The notes under the pieces are model-generated. The model was not told the DNA's origin. It searched no databases and was given only the letters and a program-made list of their open reading frames with translations. Positions 55,019-64,000 of a DNA stretch of 64,000 bases are shown here, piece by piece (the stretch's first letter is position 1; each line of letters starts with the position of its first letter). The DNA lies in contig JBAIAC010000030.1 in NCBI GenBank assembly GCA_037349315.1, positions 14,529,501 through 14,593,500 of the forward strand, written 5' to 3'. This stretch comes from Chelydra serpentina (Eukaryota > Chordata > Testudines > Chelydridae). Made by a program: the position numbers and the translations under genes.

Positions 55019-58000
55019 TAATGGATCCTGATGTAGGACTGGCGCCTAACCCTGCATAAGAAAACTTGGTACTTTTCAATACAGTCATTGCAGGAACTCC
55101 AACCTGATTGTCATTGAACACAGAAGAATAATGTGCTATCCTAGTACTGGATAATACACATAGTACTTAATGTTTTAATACACTTTCCTTCATGTTGCAA
55201 AGCAATTATAAATAAATAAAAGTAAAGTGTAAAATAAAGTGCAGAAGAGGGACTTAGTTGGTACAACATGAGTGAATCAAGTCTTAGAGAGAAACTAACT
55301 ATTTACCATGGCTGCTTCATTTATAATAATTATTCAGACTGCATATCAACTGAGGCTGGCTGAGTTTCATACCTTTATAATTTTATTCCTGATTTTATTG
55401 CCCAATCAGAGCAAAGTTGCAAATCTATAACTTACTAATGAAAATCAGGCAAAGCATGCTTCCAAAATGATACAACATGAATTCCAATAAAAAGTATCTA
55501 GCCTGGTGCTAAATTCTATTACAATACAATTGTGTGAGTCTACTTGTTTGTTTTTTCTGTATATTTGTACCATAGCTATTGTCCCCTATAGAAAGGGAGC
55601 TGTATTCTCCGCTAGTGTAAATCAGCATAGCTTCATTGTCTTTGGGAAAGCTACAGTGGTTTACACCAGCTGAGACTCTAGCCAGGTTTTATAAGAAGTG
55701 TATATAGTATTTCACCTAAAAAACAAATTACACTTGCCATGAAATCAGTGGAAATTCTATCTTAGTAACATTATAGATCTCTTTCCTATTGGGTTATTTT
55801 AGTTTTAATCACACAAACTGTGCAATGTAGAAAGAGGTTTCTGAAATATGAATCCCCAAATAGTGGCATTTCTTTTCTGTATTTACACAATTCTCAGTGT
55901 CTACCAGTTAGAATCAGAAGGGCAATACCAAAACAAACATTCTCTCTAAGAGCCAGATTCTGCCACCTTTACTGACATCGAATGGTACCTTACTCTGTGA
56001 GCAGTCCCTTTGATTTCCATAATGTTTAAAATGTACAGCTTGCAGGGTGGTTTCTCAGAAAGTAGATGCAAAGCTGTCTTTGAGTCAGAAATGCTGGCTA
56101 GACTAAGAGCATGCAGGCTTTTGATTTTTCCAAAACTTAACTTAAATAAAAATAGTGCATGATTTCATTTAATGTGCGTGAATAAAATAAAAGCATCTGA
56201 ATGAATTGATTTTGCTCCAAAATTTGGAGACCACATCTCATACTGAAACACACATTATCTACCACTGATGCCGTAACACATTAACAGACTATATGGGAAA
56301 GAAAATAGACATTGAGAGAAGATGGGATAGAAGCTAATGGCTGGCCAGCCAAATATGAACTAATGCAATTCTCAACCTTTGTCATACCATGACCCCATTT
56401 TGCAGCAACAAGAACAATAAAAAATGGTTTGGGGACCGACCCCCCACAGTTTCAGGACTTTTCTCTGATCTAGCCATAAAAAAGGGCCAGTGTTTGTGAT
56501 GCCATTGGATCTACAGTTGGAGAACCCATGGGCTGAAGGACAATATGGTGAATAACACATGGAGGGCTTAATCTCTCAAGGAAACAGATGAAAATCTGGC
56601 CCAGTGGGGCAGAAAACTCAAAAATAGAGCAAATCATGGTGAAGGAGATACTGAACACTGGAGGAATAATCGCTATGGATTGGCAGGAAAAGAGAAAATA
56701 TTGACAACTCTTATAAGAGAATGGATATCAATAAACAGCAGCTATGCCAAAGAGACAAAAATCAAATGGTAACTTTGTGTGACTTTCATGACTGCATTTG
56801 GGCTAAGTCAGTTACAGTTAGATGGTGCTGCACTGAGGCATCCATTCTGCCCTGGACAGGAGGAGAATGCGTTGAGGACAAGTGCAGGCAAGTTTAAAAG
56901 AATAAATAATTATGATCGGCTAGTTTCTTTTTTAATCCAGCAGAAAAGTAAAAAGTATCAAACTGAGTGACCATGCACAGGTATTGTGTAGAATTAGGAT
57001 AGAGCCACTGGGTAATTCGTATGGTGTGCTGATAAAAGGAGGACTGTATAGAGCCTCCAGAAAGATCACTACAATTTTCTCTATGGTTGAAAATTACTGT
57101 GAAAACTGCATCTTTCTTTTTTACTGTAAACTCAATTCTTATTCTACAAATTAGAAAGTGTTTGTAAGGAAACAAGAAGCTACAACTGCTTTTGAATATT
57201 ATTAGGAGACGCCATCAGCTTCCTGTGGAACAAATAAACTAGCCATCAAAGTATAGCAGCTTGACATTTCGTTTCTTTCAATGTTGCATGTCACATTTCC
57301 ATTGTTTATTTCATAGAAAGCAGCAGGAAATCTGTTTTGACTTTAAAGTTTCTGAAAGTAGAGACTAAGGCAATAGGTGATTTAACTTTAATGTGGGTAT
57401 AAAATGAGTGCAAAGAAGAGCTCTTTCTGGCAGTCATTAAAATTAAATAATCAAGTTAAGGAAATCTATATCTCCATTGTGTAACTACTTCCTTTAGCTA
57501 GTTCTTGAAAGGCTGCCAGCAGCAACAACTTAATAAACCAGAAAGCGCAATACTATTTGGAACTTGACCTAAATAATGCAGCAGTCAGAAGAAAGGGACA
57601 AATATGTCCCAGAGAAAGGCTGTGTCCAAAGCAAATGGATTCTGCTGAGGGGCATGAGATAAGAGGTGGGATTAATCACATTTAAAAATGATGGAGAAGC
57701 TACTCTGAATGTTTGAAAAACAAGGGATGTCTGTCAGGAAAATAAGTTGAACATCGTGTAACAGTGTTATCTACTTTTGTAAATAGTTATTAGTATCTGG
57801 CTGGCGTATTATGCCTCGCAATCTAGTCTGAAGCAATATAAAACTGGAATTAAGGTCACTGTTAGAGTAATTATGTTAATATCTTGGAAAATTAGAAATA
57901 ATTTCTCAGAGAATGCTGGCATTGGCAGGAGGTAGAAGGGGAAGAGGATTTCTGTGCAAACTCATTGCCTACCCCAAAAGAAAACACAATCTGTCCCTTT

Positions 58001-58463
58001 GTTTCCATCACCCATTCATTTTTTATTTAATCCAATGAGCACAAATCTTTAAAACGTAGGCGGTGAAATCCTGACCCCATTGTAATCAACAGGAGTTTTG
58101 CCATTGACTTCAGTGGGTATGGGATTTTGCCCAGGGTTTTCTTCGTGATCCTTTTCCAGATCTTTAAGATTTGTCTATGCGGGGGAGTTACTGTGTGGTA
58201 AGCAAGGACCCATACTTACAAACCCACTGGAAAGTGCTATGGATCCTTTTTTCTTCACCCAACCTTCCGTATCTGCTACTTTCTGAATATGTTCTGGCAG
58301 CTTAACTTTTAGGTAGTTTCATTTTTGTTTAGATTCCCATAACCAGAAAAGCGATGTGTTAACGTGCACGCTCCAGCTTTCCATTGCAGCCTCACTCTAA
58401 AGTATGATTTGTCATGTTGCATTGTTTCCAGAAGCTACCATGATGCATCACAACATACAATAC
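55019..58463. other. Unassigned AT-rich DNA
   Basis: No gene is seen in 3.4 kb. 56366-56526 looks like a weak 'ttctcaacc...gttggagaac' hAT miniature without a clear duplication. 55594-55690 and 58062-58135 contain the dispersed 'ttgacttcagtggg'-type repeat. Confidence 0.4.
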
Positions 58464-59501
58464 TGTAACGAGACCTTCGCTTGCCCTCGCAACAAATCAG
58501 CCAGAGACCTCTTCTGAGTGCAATCACCAGTGCTTTTTATTTTCAGTGTCAGCTCCCACCACCTTCTATTTACAGCGTGCTCCAAACCAGCAACCTGGGG
58601 GACAGCTCAGTAGCGTAGCCGGGGGGGAGCAGGGGGAGCGGCCACTCTCCCTTGAGCAGAAGTGGCGGAAGCTTCTTTTTAAGCGCCGCTTCTTGCACTC
58701 ACCCAGCAGCGCTCCGGGTCTTCGGCGGCATTTTGGCGGGGGGCAGAGCCAGTGCAATGAAGTTTCACGCCCTAGGCGAAACTTCCTTGCACAAACCCTG
58801 TGCTGCCCCCCGCAGCCAGCTCCCCCGTCCACGGGAGCTCAGCCCCCCGGGCTGCGGAAGCTGAGCGGGGAGCTGGGGGGCAGCTCCCCGGAGCTGCCCC
58901 TGGCTCGCCGCTCAGGCGCTGAAGGGGGGCAGCGAGGTGGCTCCCCACTCAGGCGCTGAGGGGGGCACAGCAAGGCGGGGGGCTTGCCGCGGCTGCCCTG
59001 TGGGCAGCGGGGCGGCTGCCCCCGGCTCCCCACTCAGCCGCTGAGCGGAGAGGCAGCGGGCAGCCGCCTGCCACCCCCCAAATCGTGGCGTCCTAGGCGA
59101 CCGCCTAGTGTCACCTAGTGGGCGCGCTGGCCCTGGCGGGGGGTACCACCACCAAAGACCCGGAGTGAGCCGCCGAAGGTCCGGAGCGCCACCGGGTGAG
59201 TACAGGGGGAGGCGCCTTTTTATAGCACCACTCCCCCTGCGCTCGGGACCTGGCTGCACTACTGGGAGAGCTAGCTTCTTCAGCCAGCAGGGATGCACAG
59301 CCTTTGGCTCCTCCCTTTCTTTAGCCCCCCACCACTTCCTTCCTTCCAGCCCTATATAGCCCTGTGGCTAATGAGGCCCGCAGGTGCTTCCCTTCTAGCA
59401 ATTAGACGTGGCATACTCAGCCAGCCCCAATTAATGCTTCTCATTTGAAGCTGGGCTAACAGGGGCCTGGCTCAGAACCTCCTGGCTAGCACCCTGTTAC
59501 A
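58464..59501 (-). mobile_element. 3' LTR of the second Ty3/gypsy element
   Basis: On the minus strand it starts TGTAACAGGG and ends CTCGTTACA. TGTAAC/GTTACA are inverted repeats. A TATATA core lies at 59353-59358 and AATAAA at 58536-58541 (both minus). The GC-rich block 58608-59135 is an insertion; without it the LTR would be about 510 bp. Confidence 0.75.
58608..59135. mobile_element. GC-rich hAT-like insertion in the LTR
   Basis: Left end cagtagcgtagcc. Right end, inverted, cagggccagcgcgcccac with 'gacgccacgatttgggg' further in. Both ends have CAG termini typical of this window's hAT miniatures, but they are not good inverted repeats of each other and no 8-bp duplication is found. It may be two adjoining miniatures. 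Open frames up to 137 codons in several frames are compositional. Confidence 0.5.
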
Positions 59502-59516
59502 CGCCTCCCCCCTTAA
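59502..59516 (-). other. Polypurine tract
   Basis: On the minus strand TTAAGGGGGGAGGCG directly precedes the LTR start, where plus-strand DNA synthesis would be primed. Confidence 0.75.
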
Positions 59517-59798
59517 GAACCACAAGGTCCGGCTGACCTCAGCCCCTCTGCCTTCGGGGCTCCTCCGGGGAAGTTCCCCTCTCTGGGCCATGTGATCCAC
59601 AGCATCCTTTCCTGGGGTTTTCTCCATCCCCCCCCGCAAAACGTACACTGCTCAGGGAGTGGCTGCCCCCATAGTTCCGCCTCTCCTCGCAGGTCGTCAC
59701 ACCAGTCTCACCCCAGCAGGGGTCCCGTCCCCTGTTCCCCCTTTACTTTTGGTAGAGGGTCAGGATCCATCCCACCATCCTGCGGGAGCCTCTGTGCC

Positions 59799-60443
59799 TC
59801 AGTTTCCTTGCACCACCCAGCAGGTTCTGGGTCCCCTCCTTGGGGAGTGGTGTTGTGCTCCAATAGCTCCCCTCTCCCTTTCCAAGGGTCTCAGGCTGGC
59901 CAGCTCCCCCGTACACCTTTCCTGTGGGTCTGCTTGCTCTGGGCTCCATTGTGTAGGGTTCTTTTCTTTGTTATTTCCGAGACTTTGCCCATCTTCCCCA
60001 CTTGGGATCCTCAGTTTAGTGATATCTGCCCCCTCCTTTGGGGCACCCCTTCGCTTCTTTCTAGGGCCCCAGTCCCTACCTAACACCACCGGGTATGGTA
60101 GTCCCTCTAGAACCCCAACCTGCTTCCATTTGAAGCGGCCCCTCACTTCGAGAGACACCTGGGCCACCGGGCAGGAGCTCTTGTCCCCATGGATACACTC
60201 GAGGGCCATCCTTGCCCCCGCGATCAGCCAGTGTGGCTTCACCAACCCCCTCTGTACAAGCGAACATGCTGACGTATCTATCAGGTCTGTTTGGGGATTC
60301 CTCCCAGTCCTCACTGGGATGGTGGACAGTTTCTGACCCCCTTTTTGCCCCCCAACCTGAGTCCAGCCACAAAACTCAGCCCACCCACACTCCATATCAG
60401 GGCAGTCATGTTTTGTGGGTCCAGGTCTCCCACACTGCCAGCA
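59799..60443 (-). pseudogene. Gypsy gag knuckle and aspartic protease, decayed
   Basis: The frame enters at a degenerate zinc knuckle, CWQCGRPGPTKHDCP, in which the His of C-x2-C-x4-H-x4-C is Pro (60443-60399). About 50 residues later comes the protease active-site loop with D-T-S in place of DTG (near 60278). Then follow 'VAQVSLEVRG' and 'VGVLEGLPYPVVLGRDW', the C-terminal protease signature of Ty3/gypsy elements. After about residue 125 the frame is no longer recognisable. Both key motifs are damaged, so neither RNA binding nor proteolysis is expected. Confidence 0.75.
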
Positions 60444-60600
60444 AACAAGCTTGGCAGGCCTCTCAGGTGCTCCTCAGGGCTCTCCCTTTCTCTCCGGGCC
60501 TTTCCCAGAAAAAGGTTCTGCTAATTTCTTCCCCAACTCCTTGTCTTTTCGGGGTCGGTCCTCGCCTAGAACTCTCCACAACAAATTAGATGCTAGGAAC

Positions 60601-62498
60601 CTTTTGGACAAGTCAGCAAGGTTTAATGCTGAGGGACAGGAGCTCCGTATTTCACATATATAAGGTCAAAGTGATATTCTTTTAATTGAAGAGGTTGTAA
60701 GAACAGCCTAGTGGGGCTAGAGCAGTTTGGTTCTAAGGTCCAACCCTATGGACTAAGTTTTGTTTTGTTTCTTTAATGAAATAATGACTTTGGGAACTGG
60801 GGCTTCTGGCTTCTGGCTTTTGCATCTTCAGAGTGCTGCTGGGTCTGCCAGACTCTGAGGACTGCCATAGTAAGGTCCTTCCATTCCTAGTCATTTATAG
60901 CTTTATTTCAGATTTTGGGTCACAACCCACTGGATGGTTTCTCTCAGGCACGGACCCCCCTGGTACCTCATTCCTCATGGCTCTTTTAAGCGTCTTCTTC
61001 AACTGATTCATAGTCCACTGAATGAGAAGGACACCCCATCCTTCCCATTAGGATGTCAGTGAACTCCCTAAGCATTTTCAGTGGATTCCCTTGACATCAT
61101 CCCCAACAGCCTGATTGCCAGATAACTCACCTACTTGTGAAGAGAAGTTAATTCTATTTATTAACTTGCAAGAAAATTTCTTGCTGCTGCTATGGGTATG
61201 CTTTGAGCAAGCATAATTAAATAAAAACCCAATTTACGTAGCTAAGAAGTATGTATATATTAACTATCCCACTTTTTAAAAGCTAAAGTTACAAATGCAT
61301 GTAGTACTTTACCAAATCACACACCCTATGCAATGAAATACATAATAGACTCATCTGTTGAATGGATACATGCTGCTACAGGGAACTGCACATAGAATAA
61401 ATTAAGAGTATTTATACTTACTGAAGATTGATACTTTATGTAGACTAGTAGGCCTGATTGTCCCCCAGTTACACCATTTTTACACTGCTGGAAATCTGTC
61501 AACGGCAACATAATTACACTGATGTACGCCTGTGTACAAGAGAGGAGAATGTGGCCCATTTTGACATCTATGAACTTTATTAATGATCTATCAGCTGTGG
61601 ATATGGTCCATCGAGTCTGATTAGTTTTACTTCAGTGTACTTTTGCTGGACCCAACTGCTGATCTCAATTATATGGATGCAAATGCAGAGTAATTCTTTT
61701 AACAATTCATGTACATAAAAGTAAGCATGGCTTTCAGTGTTGGCAAGTTTGCGTGCTTGGATTCTTTACTCTGAGGTTTTCATGCACTAAGGTGAAAATG
61801 TTTTGGGCCCTGGCACTACAAATATTTGTGCATATGCATAAGTTGGTTCACACGAGCAGTTCCAATGACTGCAATGGGATTGCAAAGTTAGTAACGTTAA
61901 GCAGGTGCATGTTCAGAGGCTTAAGCCATACGCAGAAAACTCGCCCAGCGAATGCTGATTTGTTTAACAACCTGTTTCCAGTGGAAATAAAAAGAACAAA
62001 CACTATGAAACCATTTCTACTGGCTTAGCTTTTGTAAAAACTTATTTCTACAAAACATGCATTTGGAGCCAGACTTGACCTGACAGCGGCTGTTTAATGT
62101 ATGTAATAATCTTTTAAACTATAATTTATATTCAAAGACACTGATTAGATTGTGGTCATTTGATAGTTATATGGAGTCACATGTTGCTTTATCATTATTA
62201 GTTAAGGTGCAATTAGAACGAAGTGCTGCTATTTGGTATATATGGTGAGGTCAGCTTTTGCAAGCTGGGATGCAGATGACATTTCGCTGTGCTTCAGTAG
62301 GTTGAATTCATAGTGTTCATTTAGGAAAATTAGCTGACAATTATGTTTAGTGCATTGCAGACTCATAAAATCAACTCATTGCAGGAGAAACTAGGCTGTA
62401 CTGCAAGTTGTATTGGCTATCAAGCCATACAATTATGCTGTTATCCCTACAACAGGGACATTTAGTATTGTGATCTGATTGACACAGAAAAGTTCAAC
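60601..62498. other. Unassigned DNA
   Basis: No gene is seen. 61453-61560 is a copy of the dispersed 'cagttacaccatttttacac' repeat. Confidence 0.4.
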
Positions 62499-62506
62499 CT
62501 TTAAGA

Positions 62507-62838
62507 CAGTGTTTCCCAAACGTGGGATGCCGCTTGTTCAGGGACAGCCCCAGGCAGGCTGGGCCGGTTTGTTTACCTGCCCCGTCTGCAGGTTCGGCTG
62601 ATCGCGGCTCCCACTGGCCGCGGTTCGCTGTGGCTGGCCCATGGGGGCTGCGGGATGCTGCGCGGGTCAGGGGATGTGCTGGCTGCCATTCCCGCAGCCC
62701 CCATTGGCCTGACACGGCAAACCATGGGGAGTGGCAGTTGCGATCGGCCGAACCTGCGGACGGGGCAGGTAAACAAACCGGCCCAGCCTGCCAGGGGCTA
62801 TCCCTGAACAAGCGGCGTCCCAAGTTTGGGAAACACTG
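62507..62838. mobile_element. hAT foldback miniature, 332 bp
   Basis: Starts cagtgtttcccaaacgtggg and ends, inverted, cagtgtttcccaaacttggg. The inverted arms extend about 100 bp ('cttgttcagggacagcccca', 'ggccggtttgtttacctgcc', 'gtctgcaggttcggc'). Flanked by an 8-bp duplication with one mismatch, CTTTAAGA (62499-62506) and CTTTAAGT (62839-62846). The ~108-codon frames on both strands look alike only because the DNA is a foldback. Confidence 0.9.
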
Positions 62839-62846
62839 CTTTAAGT

Positions 62847-63949
62847 GATAAAGTGTGCTTCTGCTCTGACTAAGTAATAATCATTATAAAAAGGGGGCTT
62901 AATTTTCAGAGGGAGGGGCTCAGTTCCTTCTGAATATGGGGGTTCTTTAAGGTGTCTCAAGTTGGACACCCAAAAATGGAGGTCTCCTAAATCACTAATC
63001 GCTTCTGAAAATCTTGGCGCCAGACTGTAACCCTCTTTCAAGCTGCATTTGCTCTCTTTGGGAGTGGTGCATAGGAAAGAGGTCAATATTTCTGCATGTA
63101 ATCTCCTAAGAAAAGTTTTCTGACCTTTTCTTTTTCAGTAAACTCTCCCACAAATGCAAAGAAATGCATCATTCGCATGGGTTAATCCATGTAGGACTTG
63201 AGTCATAAGTGGTATAATAAAAGGAAAGCTAAAGACTTTCTCAGGAATAGACCTTTATGAAGGTTTTGTGAAAGCTTTGCAACATTTCCCTGACAACCAT
63301 CTTAGCCCCAGCAACACTTTCTAGGATGCAGCAATTGTGATGCTCAAAGAAAAAAATAAAAAATCTGAAAATGTCCCTTTAAAAACAAAGACTAATTCAG
63401 CTCATTTATATAAAAATGACTTGAGCTTATTTGCAGGTAATTCAGAGCCAGTCTTAGTCTATTCTCTATCCACAGAGAATGTGCAGGTAGTGCTAGAAAA
63501 GCCACTTCAAACTCAAGTAGTTGATAAGCTGACCTTGGGTTCTGTCTTTCAAGCCACAATGCGTGTAGTTGAACTTTCAGAAAGACATCCAATCCTAAGT
63601 GCAGTTCAGATGGGCCTGAGGACCAGGGTCATGTCTTTAACCTTTCTGATTGTTACAATGTGAAGAATTTTAAAAATCCAAGTTATTTACAAGGTGGTTA
63701 TTTACAATGATTTAAGTCCCAGTGGGCCAATTTCTTCACCCGGTCGATATCAGTGCAACCTTATTGACTTCAGTTGGGTTAAACTGGAGTAACTCTACTT
63801 AGAATTTGGCCAATTTAGATTAAAAAAAATTAATTTGTGCCCAAACTATAGTATGCACTTCCAAGAAAAGGTAACTTTTAAGTAAGAATATTACAGGTAG
63901 GTAGGTATGCTAGTACAGCAGATTAGCCATACTTGTATTATCAAGCAAG

Positions 63950-63953
<4 letters not shown>
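62847..63953. other. Unassigned DNA
   Basis: A 108-codon plus-strand frame at 63337-63663 has no recognised domain and no start or splice support. 63709-63812 contains the dispersed 'ttgacttcagttgggtt' repeat. Confidence 0.4.

Positions 63954-63987
<34 letters not shown>
63954..63987. repeat. (TA)n microsatellite
   Basis: About 17 uninterrupted TA units followed by (AAAT)n-like sequence to the window end. Confidence 0.95.
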
Positions 63988-63998
<11 letters not shown>

Positions 63999-64000
63999 TC

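Larger units (their letters stand above)
58464..60600 (-). mobile_element. Ty3/gypsy remnant: gag/protease, tract and 3' LTR
   Basis: Minus-strand order from high to low coordinate: CCHC knuckle, protease, a short non-coding or decayed stretch, polypurine tract, LTR. Most of pol is missing between the protease and the tract, so the copy has an internal deletion. The upstream boundary near 60600 is not defined. A different family from the Gmr1-like element: other LTR ends (TGTAAC/GTTACA) and other protease sequence. Confidence 0.7.

Noticed and set aside
58546..60663. Frames of 125-225 codons on the plus strand
   Set aside because: They are antisense to a gypsy LTR and protease or lie in a GC-rich insertion. 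No domain or codon pattern supports them.
62494..62848. Two similar ~108-codon frames on opposite strands
   Set aside because: The element is a foldback, so both strands read alike. The similarity is a DNA property.
63337..63663. 108-codon open frame
   Set aside because: No recognisable domain; flanks show no splice or promoter support. Kept only as unassigned DNA.
1..64000. CRISPR array, operon structure or bacterial gene
   Set aside because: No regularly spaced direct repeats, no ribosome binding sites and no long bacterial-type genes. The content is typical of a vertebrate nuclear genome.

Overview
This window is vertebrate nuclear DNA that is almost entirely interspersed repeats. I found no convincing exon of a host gene, no rRNA or functional tRNA gene, and nothing bacterial. 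The repeat set points to a non-avian sauropsid, most likely a turtle (inference): CR1 LINEs with octamer-repeat 3' ends, many small hAT miniature elements with 8-bp target duplications, TTA/TAA-flanked Harbinger-like miniatures, Penelope-like 'tagccgtgttagtctg' copies, and a Gmr1-like Ty3/gypsy element. The strand and host gene of the surrounding locus cannot be told from the sequence; it could be intergenic or intronic.

Layout. 1-20 kb: mostly unassigned AT-rich DNA with scattered DNA transposons. These include a GC-rich hAT miniature at 4.3 kb, a head-to-head Penelope-like dimer at 2.0 kb, a long hAT-like element at 8.5-10.2 kb, an LTR-like repeat at 11.7-12.6 kb and a 40-bp hairpin at 15.2 kb. 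20-31 kb: CR1 fragments, further hAT miniatures (one nested in another), a MIR-type SINE and one unassigned 103-codon open frame. 31.4-34.1 kb: a 5'-truncated CR1 on the plus strand whose endonuclease tail, reverse transcriptase and 3' UTR are all in one frame apart from two stop codons. 34-44 kb: Harbinger-like and hAT miniatures, an antisense CR1 reverse-transcriptase fragment and a GC/CTG-rich element. 44.0-45.3 kb: the C-terminal part of a hAT transposase on the minus strand, with a 33-bp perfect inverted repeat on its two sides. 45.3-46.6 and 51.9-52.5 kb: two copies of a repeat built from tRNA-like modules.

46.9-50.9 kb holds the most informative element: a minus-strand Ty3/gypsy retrotransposon whose gag carries a SCAN-like capsid domain and a CCHC knuckle, and whose pol runs from protease straight to integrase with no reverse transcriptase between them. 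That is the Gmr1-like order. Its gag is split by a solo LTR of another family flanked by the 5-bp duplication ATCAG. 58.5-60.6 kb: a second minus-strand Ty3/gypsy remnant (CCHC knuckle and protease, polypurine tract, 3' LTR) whose LTR contains a GC-rich hAT-like insertion. The last 3.4 kb holds a 332-bp hAT foldback at 62.5 kb and ends in a TA microsatellite.

The genes here do not form a pathway. All recognisable coding sequence belongs to transposable elements and all of it is broken. Most value lies in the nesting relations (perfect target duplications, filled versus unfilled sites), which give a relative order of insertion.
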